Shown: in pieces, positions 10,365 to 17,665 of the stretch | Layout of the letters: each line of letters starts with the position of its first letter | Numbering within the stretch: position 1 is the stretch's first letter | Source of the DNA: Pleurotus djamor | Lineage: Eukaryota; Basidiomycota; Agaricomycetes; Agaricales; Pleurotaceae | Assembly (NCBI GenBank): GCA_029747585.1 | Contig: JAPEVF010000862.1 | Span: forward strand, 1 to 18,971 | DNA: 18,971 nt | Direction of reading: 5' to 3' | The notes under the pieces: generated by a model | Seen by the model: the letters and a program-made list of their open reading frames with translations, nothing else | The model's database searches: none | What the model was told of the DNA's origin: nothing | Made by a program: the position numbers and the translations under genes

Positions 10365-11281
10365 TTATCGAAGGCGACACCAGATGGGAATGGTCAATAT
10401 AGCGCAAAAGAGGTACGTGAACCACTGTTGGTAGTACAATTTAGCACCCTGCCGAGAATCGCTGAAATGGTACATACCATGTAGGTCTTATGGTCGTAGC
10501 GGGCTTCCTTCCCGGACATCACTCGATACCCCAGTGCCGCATGTGCAGCTAAGATCATCACAGGTGCCTCCGCGGCGACGCCTCCTATCCACAATATCCA
10601 ATAGCTCAAAGGCAGTACAAAGAAGGTGATGGCGAAGCGCGACTGGGCTTCACCTAGTACCACCGGGAGCGTGCTTCTCCCTGTCGCTGTGTCTCCTTGA
10701 ACGTCACGGAGGTCTTGGATTTGCATCATCACCCCCGTCCATAGCCCAACGACCCATATGAAGTGCTGAGCTTCCGTCGTAGGCACTGCAATTGCCTTGT
10801 AAATCCCTCCGAGGAGGGCCCACGTCCCCGTGGTCATTGCAACGGTGTTTTTGCCAAACCAATGTCCCCCACCAGGCGTCAGTGATAGGAATGCCGTTGT
10901 CGCTATCCACATCAACGTCTCTGGTACCTGCCGCCCGTTCTGGACCGCGACAGCTAGGAAGCAAGCAAGGCATAGGATCCATCGACGCTTTGCCCCTTCG
11001 ATGCTGACCTTCCCTGCGACAATGGGCCGGTCTGGCTTGTTGATACGGTCTTCTTCGATGCCGGTGATTTGATTCGAGAGGTTGAAGAAATAGATGAACG
11101 CGGACACCCATGGGATGAACCCAACGGCGTGGAATATGGGTAGTGCAGCGTGCTTTGCTGCACCGAGAGCGACGATAAGGCCGGGGATGAGAGTGGTAGA
11201 CCAATCTCTCCAAGTGAAGCCAAAGAATAGATCAAGCTCGTGCGATACGAAGGTGATTGGGGCGAATATCGTAGCAGGCAT
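10365..11281 (-). CDS. UbiA-superfamily membrane prenyltransferase/terpene cyclase-like protein, copy 2 (2 exons)
   Basis: Model: complement(join(10365..10424,10478..11281)), 287 residues. I count 36 differences from copy 1 over 257 aligned residues (about 86 % identity), with no frameshift or stop. Acidic motifs are intact: 70-87 (NQITGIEEDRINKPDRPI, identical to copy 1, with the same Gly in place of the first Asp, here residue 74) and QDLRDVQGDT with D190, D193 and D197. Most changes are conservative and in helices (I/V, L/M, L/I), as expected if both proteins are under selection. The 53-bp intron 10425-10477 (GTATGT...CAACAG) leads to WFTYLFCAILTIPIWCRLR and a TAA stop. The frame extends upstream of the ATG, but there is no ATG there, and the ATG at 11281 has a good context (AAAACCATGCC) and matches copy 1. 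Whether the copies share a substrate cannot be judged from sequence. Confidence 0.93.
10425..10477 (-). other. Intron of UbiA copy 2
   Basis: Minus strand GTATGTACC...CTACCAACAG, 53 bp, phase 0, with TACTACCAACAG at the 3' end. Its position is identical to the 64-bp intron of copy 1, while the sequence between the splice sites is not conserved. Confidence 0.9.
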
Positions 11282-11317
11282 GGTTTTGCTTGCTTTTCTT
11301 TCTCCTGCCGTCACTCA

Positions 11318-11324
11318 TTTTATA
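11318..11324 (-). promoter_or_regulatory. TATA box of UbiA copy 2
   Basis: Minus strand TGGTATAAAATGAG, about 38 bp before the ATG at 11281. Similarity to the copy 1 promoter continues about 80 bp further upstream (CGATGTC.CTT.GAAAATA around 11380-11405 against 7285-7305), showing that the duplication included the promoter. Confidence 0.75.
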
Positions 11325-13700
11325 CCAGAGGCGTATGCACACTGTCGGTGGTAGAAAAATTGCTCCCTCACAGCACAGGCGCTTTATTTTCTCCAAGTGA
11401 CATCGGACAATGAATGTTCGTCGTTTGAAAGCTTTGAAAGTCGATCGTACCCATTTTTCTACTTCCTCCACCATCACTTCCATTGAGGCGCAAGCGAGAA
11501 AGGAATTCGCTTCCCCAAATAGCGCTACTTCAACCACCACGCACTCTGTCGAACAAGCGATAGAGGTACCTGGGCGCCATTCTAGCTTCTTTGCCCAATT
11601 CTCGATTCTATCCATAATCAGTGATCATCGTTTCACAATCAGTGTGTGTATGTGAGGTTACTGAACCGCACTTACTTACACGCACTATCCAGTTGATCCG
11701 ATACCCAAAAATAATCGCCCTTTCAGCATTGTCGTCCTACAGACTCGGATGGTCTGTAGTCTCTACGCATCGGAGCTGTGGTCTCCGGTGCTCCAAATCA
11801 ACTGCCATAGTGCTTTACGCCGCCTATCTCCTGGGCCCTCGCATCATCGAGCATGATGTATAAATTCGTCTTTTTCGGATAGACCTCCGGCCTCGTGTCA
11901 CCAAGGACTTCCGAGCCTCTGATCCAAGGACCTGTCGCGGAAATGCATCCCAGCCCTGGACTAAAACCAATGAAGGGCTTCTCATTGTGTCGTCTCCAAT
12001 GTGCCTCCGATGTTCATTTTATTGAGCCGTTGGAACTTCTCGGATACTCATACCACAGCAACCATGAGGTTCCCCCAAATATACGCGCCCTTGCTCACAT
12101 GGGCACAGGTTTATGTCTACCTTTCAAAGCCAGCATCTCATTCAGAGGTTGGCAGTTCACATTGTCAGTCGTCTGTGTGGCCCAGTGGACAACAGACTCT
12201 TTATAGGACTTCATTTACAGAGAAGTCGCTATCGAGCCAATGATATGGATGCTAGGATTATCTGGTTTCCCATGATACCCACCCGTGTACATACCCACAA
12301 GGCTCACACGAAACATGGATGACTAGAACACGCGAATGTCAGACTGTCCGAAAATATCTCGCAATTTCCGTCGTCGGCTCCAGTGATACAGTGCGCACTG
12401 CGGCGCCAGAGAATGCAAGCCTCCAGTGGCGTTTCTGTAGCATGGTAGGATGGGCGTCCTTTATGTTACTCGTCGGAGTCTCCGGTTAGAAGAACGGTGG
12501 TGCTTAGCGAGGACCTTCTTGCTGTAGAGTCCGTACACGATGTACGTAATATTCCCATGTCGCGACATCGATGCTGTTTGGCTGCAATCGCTGATATGGG
12601 CTATTCATGGATGCAGCCGTAGATATCTTGTTCTATGTTGAAACCCTTCGACATTCAAAGCCAGCTTAGCCACCGACATCTCACAGCAGCCGGGAAGTAA
12701 GTTAGGCGCCAGAGAAAGTTGGGCCAACCTTGGTAGGAATAACCCCGTTTACCGTCCGCGGGCCAGATTAAGCTCAAGGTTCACAAGCAGGAAAACAAGG
12801 AGCCAGATTTTGATTGTTATATATCCCATTTGAAACATCTACACCAAAGTCAAAAGAGAACGGATTGAAGCAAGCTCGAAGTTCAGGTTCATCACCAAGT
12901 TCCAACGGCGTTTCAAGCGGGCCGACCAGAGAAAGGAGACATGAGAGTAACTGAGGATACCGGCGCTGGCGATCCGATTGAGGGTGTCTTCGAGAGGCGA
13001 CATGGGTTACGCTGAAAATAAAGAGACAGCCTGAGAATCAAAGAGCCAGCGAAGGAACCGATCCATCCCGCAAGCGAAGACGAGGAACGAGCAAAATTAG
13101 AGCGATACGAAGGGGTCGGAGTGTCCTTCAAACCGTTTTTAATGTAGTGCTGGTTTGGGTATGAGGGTATCCCGTACTTCGCCCCAACGGAAAATATGAT
13201 ACTGTCAGAGTTATGAGTGGGCTGTGGATGATGTATCGAGCACGTTTAACGAGACGCACATCGTTAGAGCTCAGTTACTCTTGGTTGTTCAAATTGATGC
13301 CCTACGCGTTATGGGGAGCTATCCTCAGGCAAGCGTGTGGGCACCTTGGGGGAGCAATCGAGCCACAGCGTGAGTATGAGCAAAGTCACAAGGCAAAATG
13401 GCAGGATCCCCACCGCTTCTGATATTTCCCCGACAACTTCTTGTCATAGTCTTACGATGCGCAATGAGCTTGTCCGTGATGGATGAAGAGATGGGAAACA
13501 GGCGAAAGACCATCTAGGACACGTATGTAAGTGAAACGCGGAAGCAGAAGATTACACTGTCTCACCACATTCCTACAAAAGGCTTCTCGAGATGTTCTGA
13601 TCATCAAAGTCGCCACAGTTGAGCGTGGGTGGATAGTCGGATAACGAGAAATCCGTAGTGGGATAGGGCTTGGCCAGAAAGTCGTTTCGTGTCTGAAAGG
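11325..13700. other. Long gene-poor spacer of duplication block 2
   Basis: About 2.4 kb with no supported gene. Frames such as 11410-11655, 11895-12206 and 12913-13131 (minus, Ser/Pro-rich) have no family signature, and I could not find splice partners that extend them. The sequence holds the promoter of UbiA copy 2 at its left end and a few anchors to block 1 (12679-12715 and about 13523-13550). It is about 0.9 kb longer than the matching spacer in block 1, so an insertion here or a deletion there is implied. No terminal repeats or transposase features seen. Confidence 0.4.
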
Positions 13701-13749
13701 CTGTTTAGTAGAAAGGAGGAGTGGCTAATCAGTTTGAGGCTACTCTTCG

Positions 13750-13810
13750 GGTGGCCACTGGCGACTCACCTACAGCTGTATATGGGTGAGTCGCTTAGCC
13801 TCAGGCCACC
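13750..13810. repeat. Nested inverted repeat upstream of the small Pro/Gln-rich gene
   Basis: Outer arms GGTGGCC (13750-13756) and GGCCACC (13804-13810). Inner arms GCGACTCACC (13761-13770) and GGTGAGTCGC (13785-13794) are perfect over 10 bp. The loop begins with TACAGCTGTA (13771-13780), itself a perfect palindrome. The whole could fold as a 61-base hairpin or act as a multi-site operator. It lies about 80-140 bp upstream of the TATA box at 13891. Confidence 0.6.
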
Positions 13811-13890
13811 AGCGAGTCTTGAACATACGCTTGGCAACTGCATCCCCGCAAGCTGGCTGTAGTTGGGCAAGTTAGTCAGGATCGTCACGA

Positions 13891-13899
13891 ATATAAATA
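13891..13899 (+). promoter_or_regulatory. TATA box of the small Pro/Gln-rich gene
   Basis: ATATAAATA, 115 bp before the ATG at 14014. It is followed by a leader rich in C/A/T (ATCCATCCAACC, CTTCTCAACATCACTTCAATCACAC) typical of well-expressed fungal genes. A start site near 13920-13930 would give a leader of about 85-95 bases. Confidence 0.6.
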
Positions 13900-14013
13900 C
13901 AGCAGATTCTGTGCACCGAACGAAAACCATCCATCCAACCGGCCATTGGTCTTCTCAACATCACTTCAATCACACTAGTCAAGCCCTAGTTTCCGCGATC
14001 CCATCCACAAACC

Positions 14014-14331
14014 ATGAACAACCACCCGAACAATCCAAATCGCCCAAATCCGGGGGTGAGCCTGAGCAAAAACCGTAAGTGATCAGTAAACGAGCGCTGA
14101 AATACTGCCTATGGACTCACCATGATCAATGTAGAGCAGCCCGCGATGAAAGTGACACCATACTATTTTAGTAACGTGCAGCCGATACCGGTACCGATGC
14201 AGCCAGCTCAACCACAGGCACCAGCAAATCCTCAAAACGGTCAACACAATCAGGTTTGGCCGTCGCGTGGACCTGGTTACTCCATAACGTATCGGAGTAA
14301 CCAGCAGGGACCTCCACCGACACGACGCTAG
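14014..14331 (+). CDS. Small Pro/Gln/Asn-rich protein, unknown function (2 exons)
   Basis: Model: join(14014..14074,14135..14331), 258 bp, 85 residues. The 60-bp intron 14075-14134 has donor GTAAGT and acceptor AATGTAG. Using it joins MNNHPNNPNRPNPG...SKN to QQPAMKVTPYYFSNVQPIPV in one frame and continues to TAG. Composition is extreme: mostly Pro, Gln and Asn, with Tyr in PYYF and GPGYSITY, no signal peptide and no hydrophobic helix. A soluble, disordered, possibly self-associating protein is likely; function is unknown. Coding status is supported by the relic at 8762-9059, which keeps the last 20 codons in frame with mostly conservative or silent changes and a stop at the same place. A good TATA box and a nested inverted repeat lie upstream. 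An alternative donor (GGTGAGC, 14055) with a shifted acceptor would shorten exon 1. The PYYF patch is also seen in the protein at 16359-17108. Confidence 0.6.
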
Positions 14332-14741
14332 GATCTTCGCTGCGCTTGGGCTTGAGCCGACTCTCGAGGAAACATTGCCAAGTTCGGACGCGTAGCCGAT
14401 AAACCTCTTCGTCCGAAATTCTGGGTTGATTCTGGGGGGTTTATATAAATCTATCTATTTTTCTGTTAGCATAAATTATTCCGACATAACGTGAACAAGA
14501 CTTACCGCATCTTTCTTCTCACTGATATCTTGCCGAATCGTGCCTGGGTTGTGAGGGTGTTGAGCAAAATCAAGGGAAAAGATGGGACGCGTAAGGCAGA
14601 GGGGCATCGCCATCTGGTCCAAACAATGACATCACGCGTCGTAACGTGTCTATGGCCGAAATCGAACAACGGAATAAATAGAGTAGACGTGAAAAAAGAT
14701 ATGCGGGGCTGTTCGACCACCTGCCTCAACACACTAAAAAC

Positions 14742-14947
14742 ACACCTCCTAGCTGTCCCTCGTCGCTTACTTATGTGAAGCGAATGGTGGGAAAGGCGGG
14801 AGGAGCGTTTGTGTGTATTGAGGCGGGTGGACCTATCCGGAATGGATGAGTTGGAAAGACCTGGTTGACATTCAACTCGCATACGCTTCACCTCCTACCT
14901 CTCCCTCTCGGCTTATATGAAGCAGAGGATGGGCGAGGTAGGAGGAG
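14742..14947. repeat. Pair of related hairpin-forming repeats
   Basis: Copy 1 at about 14742-14805 and copy 2 at about 14888-14947 share a layout: CACCTCCTA, then GTCCCTCGTCGCTTAC or CTCCCTCTCGGCTTATA, then TGAAGC, then GGGAGGAG or GTAGGAGGAG. In copy 2 the ends are an exact inverted repeat, CCTCCTACCTC (14891-14901) and GAGGTAGGAGG (14935-14945), and inner bases (CTCT/AGAG, GCTT/AAGC) can also pair. On the minus strand copy 2 contains CATATAAG, as does the segment at 15837-15846, so these may be copies of a small promoter region. Confidence 0.5.
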
Positions 14948-15081
14948 GAAGGGAGTCGGCCGTGTGTTGACGTCGTGCGGTCGTTCGAGTCTTGATGTCG
15001 TCCGAGTCGTCTTGCGGGGCGCTCGACCTGTAAAGAGGTCAGAGGTACTCACACAGGAAGCTTCCACACCCCGTCCCGTGC

Positions 15082-15143
15082 CTACAATAACAAAGTTGGT
15101 GGTCAGTACCTTGCAATCATCTACACAGAAAAGGATGACTTAC
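15082..15143 (-). other. Orphan intron-like segment
   Basis: Minus strand: donor GTAAGTC, branch-like TACTGACC, acceptor TTTGTTATTGTAG, 62 bp. All three signals are close to the fungal consensus and correctly spaced. The flanking exons are unclear: upstream GGCGTTCTGAGGG and downstream GCACGGGACGGGG do not extend into recognisable coding. It may mark a decayed or non-coding spliced transcript on the minus strand. Confidence 0.4.
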
Positions 15144-15316
15144 CCCCTCAGAACGCCGTCACGCCTTGACCTGAAACACACCTCCACTGGTTCTCGACAA
15201 AGCTTTACCTACGGAGAATGAGCCCCACCTTTTGAGCGTGGGGACACGCTCCGCGGTCCTAGCCCGTGAGCCATTGCGTTTCCGCTATGCACCGCCCGTG
15301 TGGCGGACCAGCCGCT

Positions 15317-15601
15317 TCACACTTCGGGTACATGGGAGGGACCCCCCAGCCTAATCCCCGCAGGGTTAGCCAGAGTCAGTCTAAAGTGCCCAGTCGTACC
15401 GACGACATCCTCCTCTAAAACGAACATGTCAGTAAAGTATATTGGTGAGAAGTAAATATGATAACTCACCTCCTCACTGTGCTCACCCTGAACCCTGTAC
15501 ACCCTCTGAGGGATGATTTGTCCCGGGAAAGCGGACCACGTCTCTGGGTTTACAGAGACGAAGTCATATCCCTCAGGACAAGACCATCCCGGCAACTGAC
15601 C
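15317..15601 (-). CDS. Possible partial gene related to the 16359-17108 protein
   Basis: Tentative: complement(join(15317..15414,15487..15601)), 5' end unresolved, 70 residues plus stop. The 72-bp intron 15415-15486 (donor GTGAGC, acceptor GTTTTAG) joins VYRVQ to EEDVVGTTGHFRLTL in phase, and an acceptor-like CTGCCTAG precedes 15601. The segment GQLPGW...DFVSVNPETWSAFPGQIIP...VYRVQEEDVV can be laid against QLGW...LRFAATDSL...VSPGQEAYILQTMPGYKKDVV of the downstream protein (shared QL.GW, PGQ and DVV). The similarity is short and gapped. Further upstream, ATG 15792 directly followed by GTAAGT and a TATA-like element at 15838-15844 could be its start, but my attempts to splice through 15602-15792 gave a frame conflict. 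It may be broken. Confidence 0.3.
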   Translation of the reverse strand, partial: GQLPGWSCPEGYDFVSVNPETWSAFPGQIIPQRVYRVQGEHSEEVSYHIYFSPIYFTDMFVLEEDVVGTTGHFRLTLANPAGIRLGGPSHVPEV

Positions 15602-15837
15602 CTAGGCAGCGGACCCCGTCGTCTGTGAAGACGACAGAACCATACGTTAGGGCTGTCACCTTTCGAATTGTGCATCAGCGCGTAGCATGTGCGAGGTGGC
15701 AACGCCCGAAGGCGTATATCCCAAAGTACAGGAGGGTGAGCACTAAATACCGCAACACACACTCTCGAACCCCCGCAACCCCCACTTACCATGCAAGTAC
15801 CTCTTTCCTGGGGAAAAAGTGGTAGGAAGGTCTCGCC

Positions 15838-15844
15838 TTATATG
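15838..15844 (-). promoter_or_regulatory. TATA-like element, minus strand
   Basis: Minus strand CACATATAAGGCGAGACC, about 46 bp before ATG 15792. The same TATAAG-(G/C)C(C)GAGA layout occurs at about 14912-14925 in the second hairpin repeat. It would serve the uncertain gene at 15317-15792. Confidence 0.35.
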
Positions 15845-15847
15845 TGT

Positions 15848-16358
15848 TTCTACGATTGTTGGTTAGTCATATCCGCGTTGGCTGTGTTGAGATGTTGGGT
15901 TTGTTGGTAAACGATCGGGAAGGCGGGTAGTAGTACGACGCGTCGACGCGACTCATCATGTGATGGTGGTTTTCCGATCGGACGGTCTGGTGGCGCCACT
16001 TGCACAGAGAGCCTCCTACTTGCTTCGTCACCATCGAAGTACGCAATAGTCAGACTAGGAATCGGAGCGGCTGTTTGTCAAAAAGAAACAGAATTTATTG
16101 TTTCTATACATCGTGAACGCGAACATCACAGTAGCTGAGCAAAGGGGTAACGCGGAGACTGAGAGTTAAGATTGAGGAAATGAACGAAGGAACGTGTAGA
16201 CACCAGCGCGGGCTGGTGGGCCGATGACAGAGAGACCGGAAACTGAAAGAGCGTGGGGCACTATCATGGCGACGAGGAAATGNAAAAAAAGTGATGGGGA
16301 TTCCAGGGAAAGTCGTCGAGGTCATAATGTCGGGTCCCAGAAAAGCACAGTCAGCTAT
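15848..16358. other. Intergenic region, no supported gene
   Basis: About 0.5 kb. It contains overlapping short palindromes at 15936-15949 (CGACGCGTCG and GCGTCGACGC) and one N at 16283 before an A-run. Frames 16104-16325 and 16224-16562 cross the N and are not supported. It should include the 3' UTR of the minus-strand gene ending at 16359. Confidence 0.4.
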
Positions 16359-17108
16359 TCATTTGAAGCCGCTGTGCGTCCACCACCAAGCTGTCTGGTG
16401 ACCTGGGTATTGCGCCGGATAAAATTGAGCCGCCCCGTTCAACTGGTAGGATGGTTGCGGATAAATGATTTGTCCAGGGCCAGTGGGGAAGTATTGCGTT
16501 GTCGAAGAGCTGACCGTGTAATCGTACGGCGAATTCGACGTAAACGACACTTGAGTTGGTGATAGAGCAAACGGGGTGGGAGGGTAGTAAAAATAATAAG
16601 GCATTGGCTGGAGGCTTGGTTGTTTGGGGGGTTTTGGTTGGGCCTTGGTTGCAAGAGCTGCAGAGATGGCGATGGTTGTGTAGGCTTGGGTGTTTGCGTT
16701 GATGGTACTCACTCGGGTGCACCACGTCCTTCTTATACCCTGGCATTGTTTGCAAAATATACGCCTCTTGACCGGGACTGACTGTATTTGGATTTTCAGG
16801 AGTTTTCTGCGTAAGGCTGTCCGTGGCGGCGAAGCGAAGGCACTGCGGCGAGTCACCCAGAATCCATCCGAGTTGAGATTGGCGAAGAATCTTGAATTCC
16901 GAAGAATGGCAGAGACGACAATCCCAAAAAGGTCGCGTGATGTGACCCCCTGATTTGAACCTCCTGAACACGATTTCATCCACGTGAATGCCGCCACACA
17001 AACAAGGCCAAAGTCAAAGTTTCCTGCGTGCTCACCAAACTCGTTTTTGTGACGATGGCGACAATATTCATACTGTATGGAATCTTTCGCAAACTTGGTC
17101 GAGGACAT
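16359..17108 (-). CDS. Putative protein with Pro/Tyr/Gln-rich C-terminal domain, unknown function (3 exons)
   Basis: Model: complement(join(16359..16657,16713..16949,17036..17108)), 609 bp, 202 residues. The last intron, 16658-16712 (GTGAGT...CATCTCTGCAG, 55 bp), is convincing and switches from the frame ending SPGQEAYILQTMPGYKKDVV to a 98-residue tail (LQPMPYYFYYPPTPFALSPT, QYFPTGPGQIIYPQPSYQLN, QFYPAQYPGHQTAWWW). The first intron (16950-17035, GTGAGC...AAATCAG) is chosen because it keeps phase and avoids a stop; other acceptors are possible. The start MSSTKFAKDS is therefore tentative. The middle exon has a WDCRLC segment and GWILGDSPQCLRF, hinting at a small folded unit, but I recognise no domain. 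The tail is likely disordered and sticky. It shares PYYF and its overall composition with the small protein at 14014-14331. A single reading frame also runs through both introns, which I consider less protein-like. Confidence 0.45.
   Translation of the reverse strand: MSSTKFAKDSIQYEYCRHRHKNEFGEHAGNFDFGLVCVAAFTWMKSCSGGSNQGVTSRDLFGIVVSAILRNSRFFANLNSDGFWVTRRSAFASPPRTALRRKLLKIQIQSVPVKRRIFCKQCQGIRRTWCTRVSTINANTQAYTTIAISAALATKAQPKPPKQPSLQPMPYYFYYPPTPFALSPTQVSFTSNSPYDYTVSSSTTQYFPTGPGQIIYPQPSYQLNGAAQFYPAQYPGHQTAWWWTHSGFK
16658..16712 (-). other. Intron of the 16359-17108 gene
   Basis: Minus strand GTGAGTACC...CATCTCTGCAG, 55 bp, phase 1. Both splice sites fit the fungal consensus, and the downstream frame is open for 98 codons of strongly biased Pro/Tyr/Gln composition. 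Confidence 0.6.
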
Positions 17109-17566
17109 CCCAGGCCTGTAGGACTATGATTGTATCATTGGTGTACGCGGGCGTTTTGATGCGGATGGGATATGATTAGATTGCGTCGACGGGAAAATGG
17201 AATTGGAGCCGGCACTATATTCATCTTTGGTGAGTAATCTACATCCTCCAGTCACTGCAGTACAACTCACCCTACGTACAGCTACACTACCTATCACTCT
17301 CGCACTCTCCCCTGCCTCCCACGAACCCAAGCCACCTCTCCCTCTCCCTTCCTCCCTCCTCATACACACATCCCTGTAACCCGTCCTCCAGTCAATCTAT
17401 GCTCGCGCAAACATACAAGGACCACTTACCGATCATATGCGAACCTCAGGCATCCATTCCGTCGCCGTCCTCGACCGACAAAATCGAAAATCCGAAGNAA
17501 AAAAATAACAAAAATTCGAAATCCTGCCAAAGGATGATGGCATCAGTCCCTCACCAAACCTTTCGC
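17109..17566. other. Upstream region with a pyrimidine-rich tract
   Basis: About 0.46 kb. Bases 17109-17185 are similar to 17567-17665 further right. Bases about 17280-17385 are an almost pure C/T/A tract (CTCTCCCCTGCCTCCC, CTCTCCCTCTCCCTTCCTCC), which could be a promoter element or a leader on the plus strand. A TATA-like GAATATAG is on the minus strand at about 17216-17223, roughly 110 bp before the ATG at 17108. One N lies at 17498 before an A-run. Confidence 0.4.
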
Positions 17567-17665
17567 AAACTCGTACAGGGTTACCCTACACCTATAGGTC
17601 TATGGAGGTATCGTTGCCGTACGTGGGCATTTCGATGCGGAGGAGGTATGGTCGGATTTCGGTAG
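17567..17665 (-). repeat. Duplicated 5' segment of the 16359-17108 gene
   Basis: Plus strand CTTTCGCAAACTCG...GTATCGTTGCCGTACGTGGGC...GATGCGG matches 17086-17167 (CTTTCGCAAACTTGG...GTATCATTGGTGTACGCGGGC...GATGCGG) in the same orientation, at roughly 70 % by eye. Read on the minus strand, one frame gives IEMPTYGNDTSIDL here and IKTPAYTNDTIIVL at the other copy. Some differences are silent (AAT/AAC, ACA/ACC), so an unrecognised upstream exon is possible. In this copy the frame then hits TAG. The MSSTKFAK start is not preserved here. Confidence 0.5.

Larger units (their letters stand above)
14332..15316. other. Spacer with hairpin repeats, no resolved gene
   Basis: About 1 kb. The first 160 bp are the 3' flank of the small Pro/Gln-rich gene (similar to 8926-9059). 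Then come two related hairpin sequences (14742-14947) and a very intron-like minus-strand segment at 15082-15143. Minus-strand frames around the latter are short, and I could not assemble a convincing protein. The frame 14865-15221 plus and 14502-14891 minus look like chance frames. Confidence 0.4.

Noticed and set aside
10365..11314. Longer UbiA copy 2 start at 11314
   Set aside because: The codon there is GTG, not ATG. The ATG at 11281 has a better context, aligns with copy 1, and is correctly placed relative to the TATA box.
6268..14331. A complete specialised-metabolite gene cluster around the UbiA pair
   Set aside because: No P450, oxidoreductase, methyltransferase, transporter, synthase or regulator is recognisable in the window. 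Only two UbiA-like genes are present.
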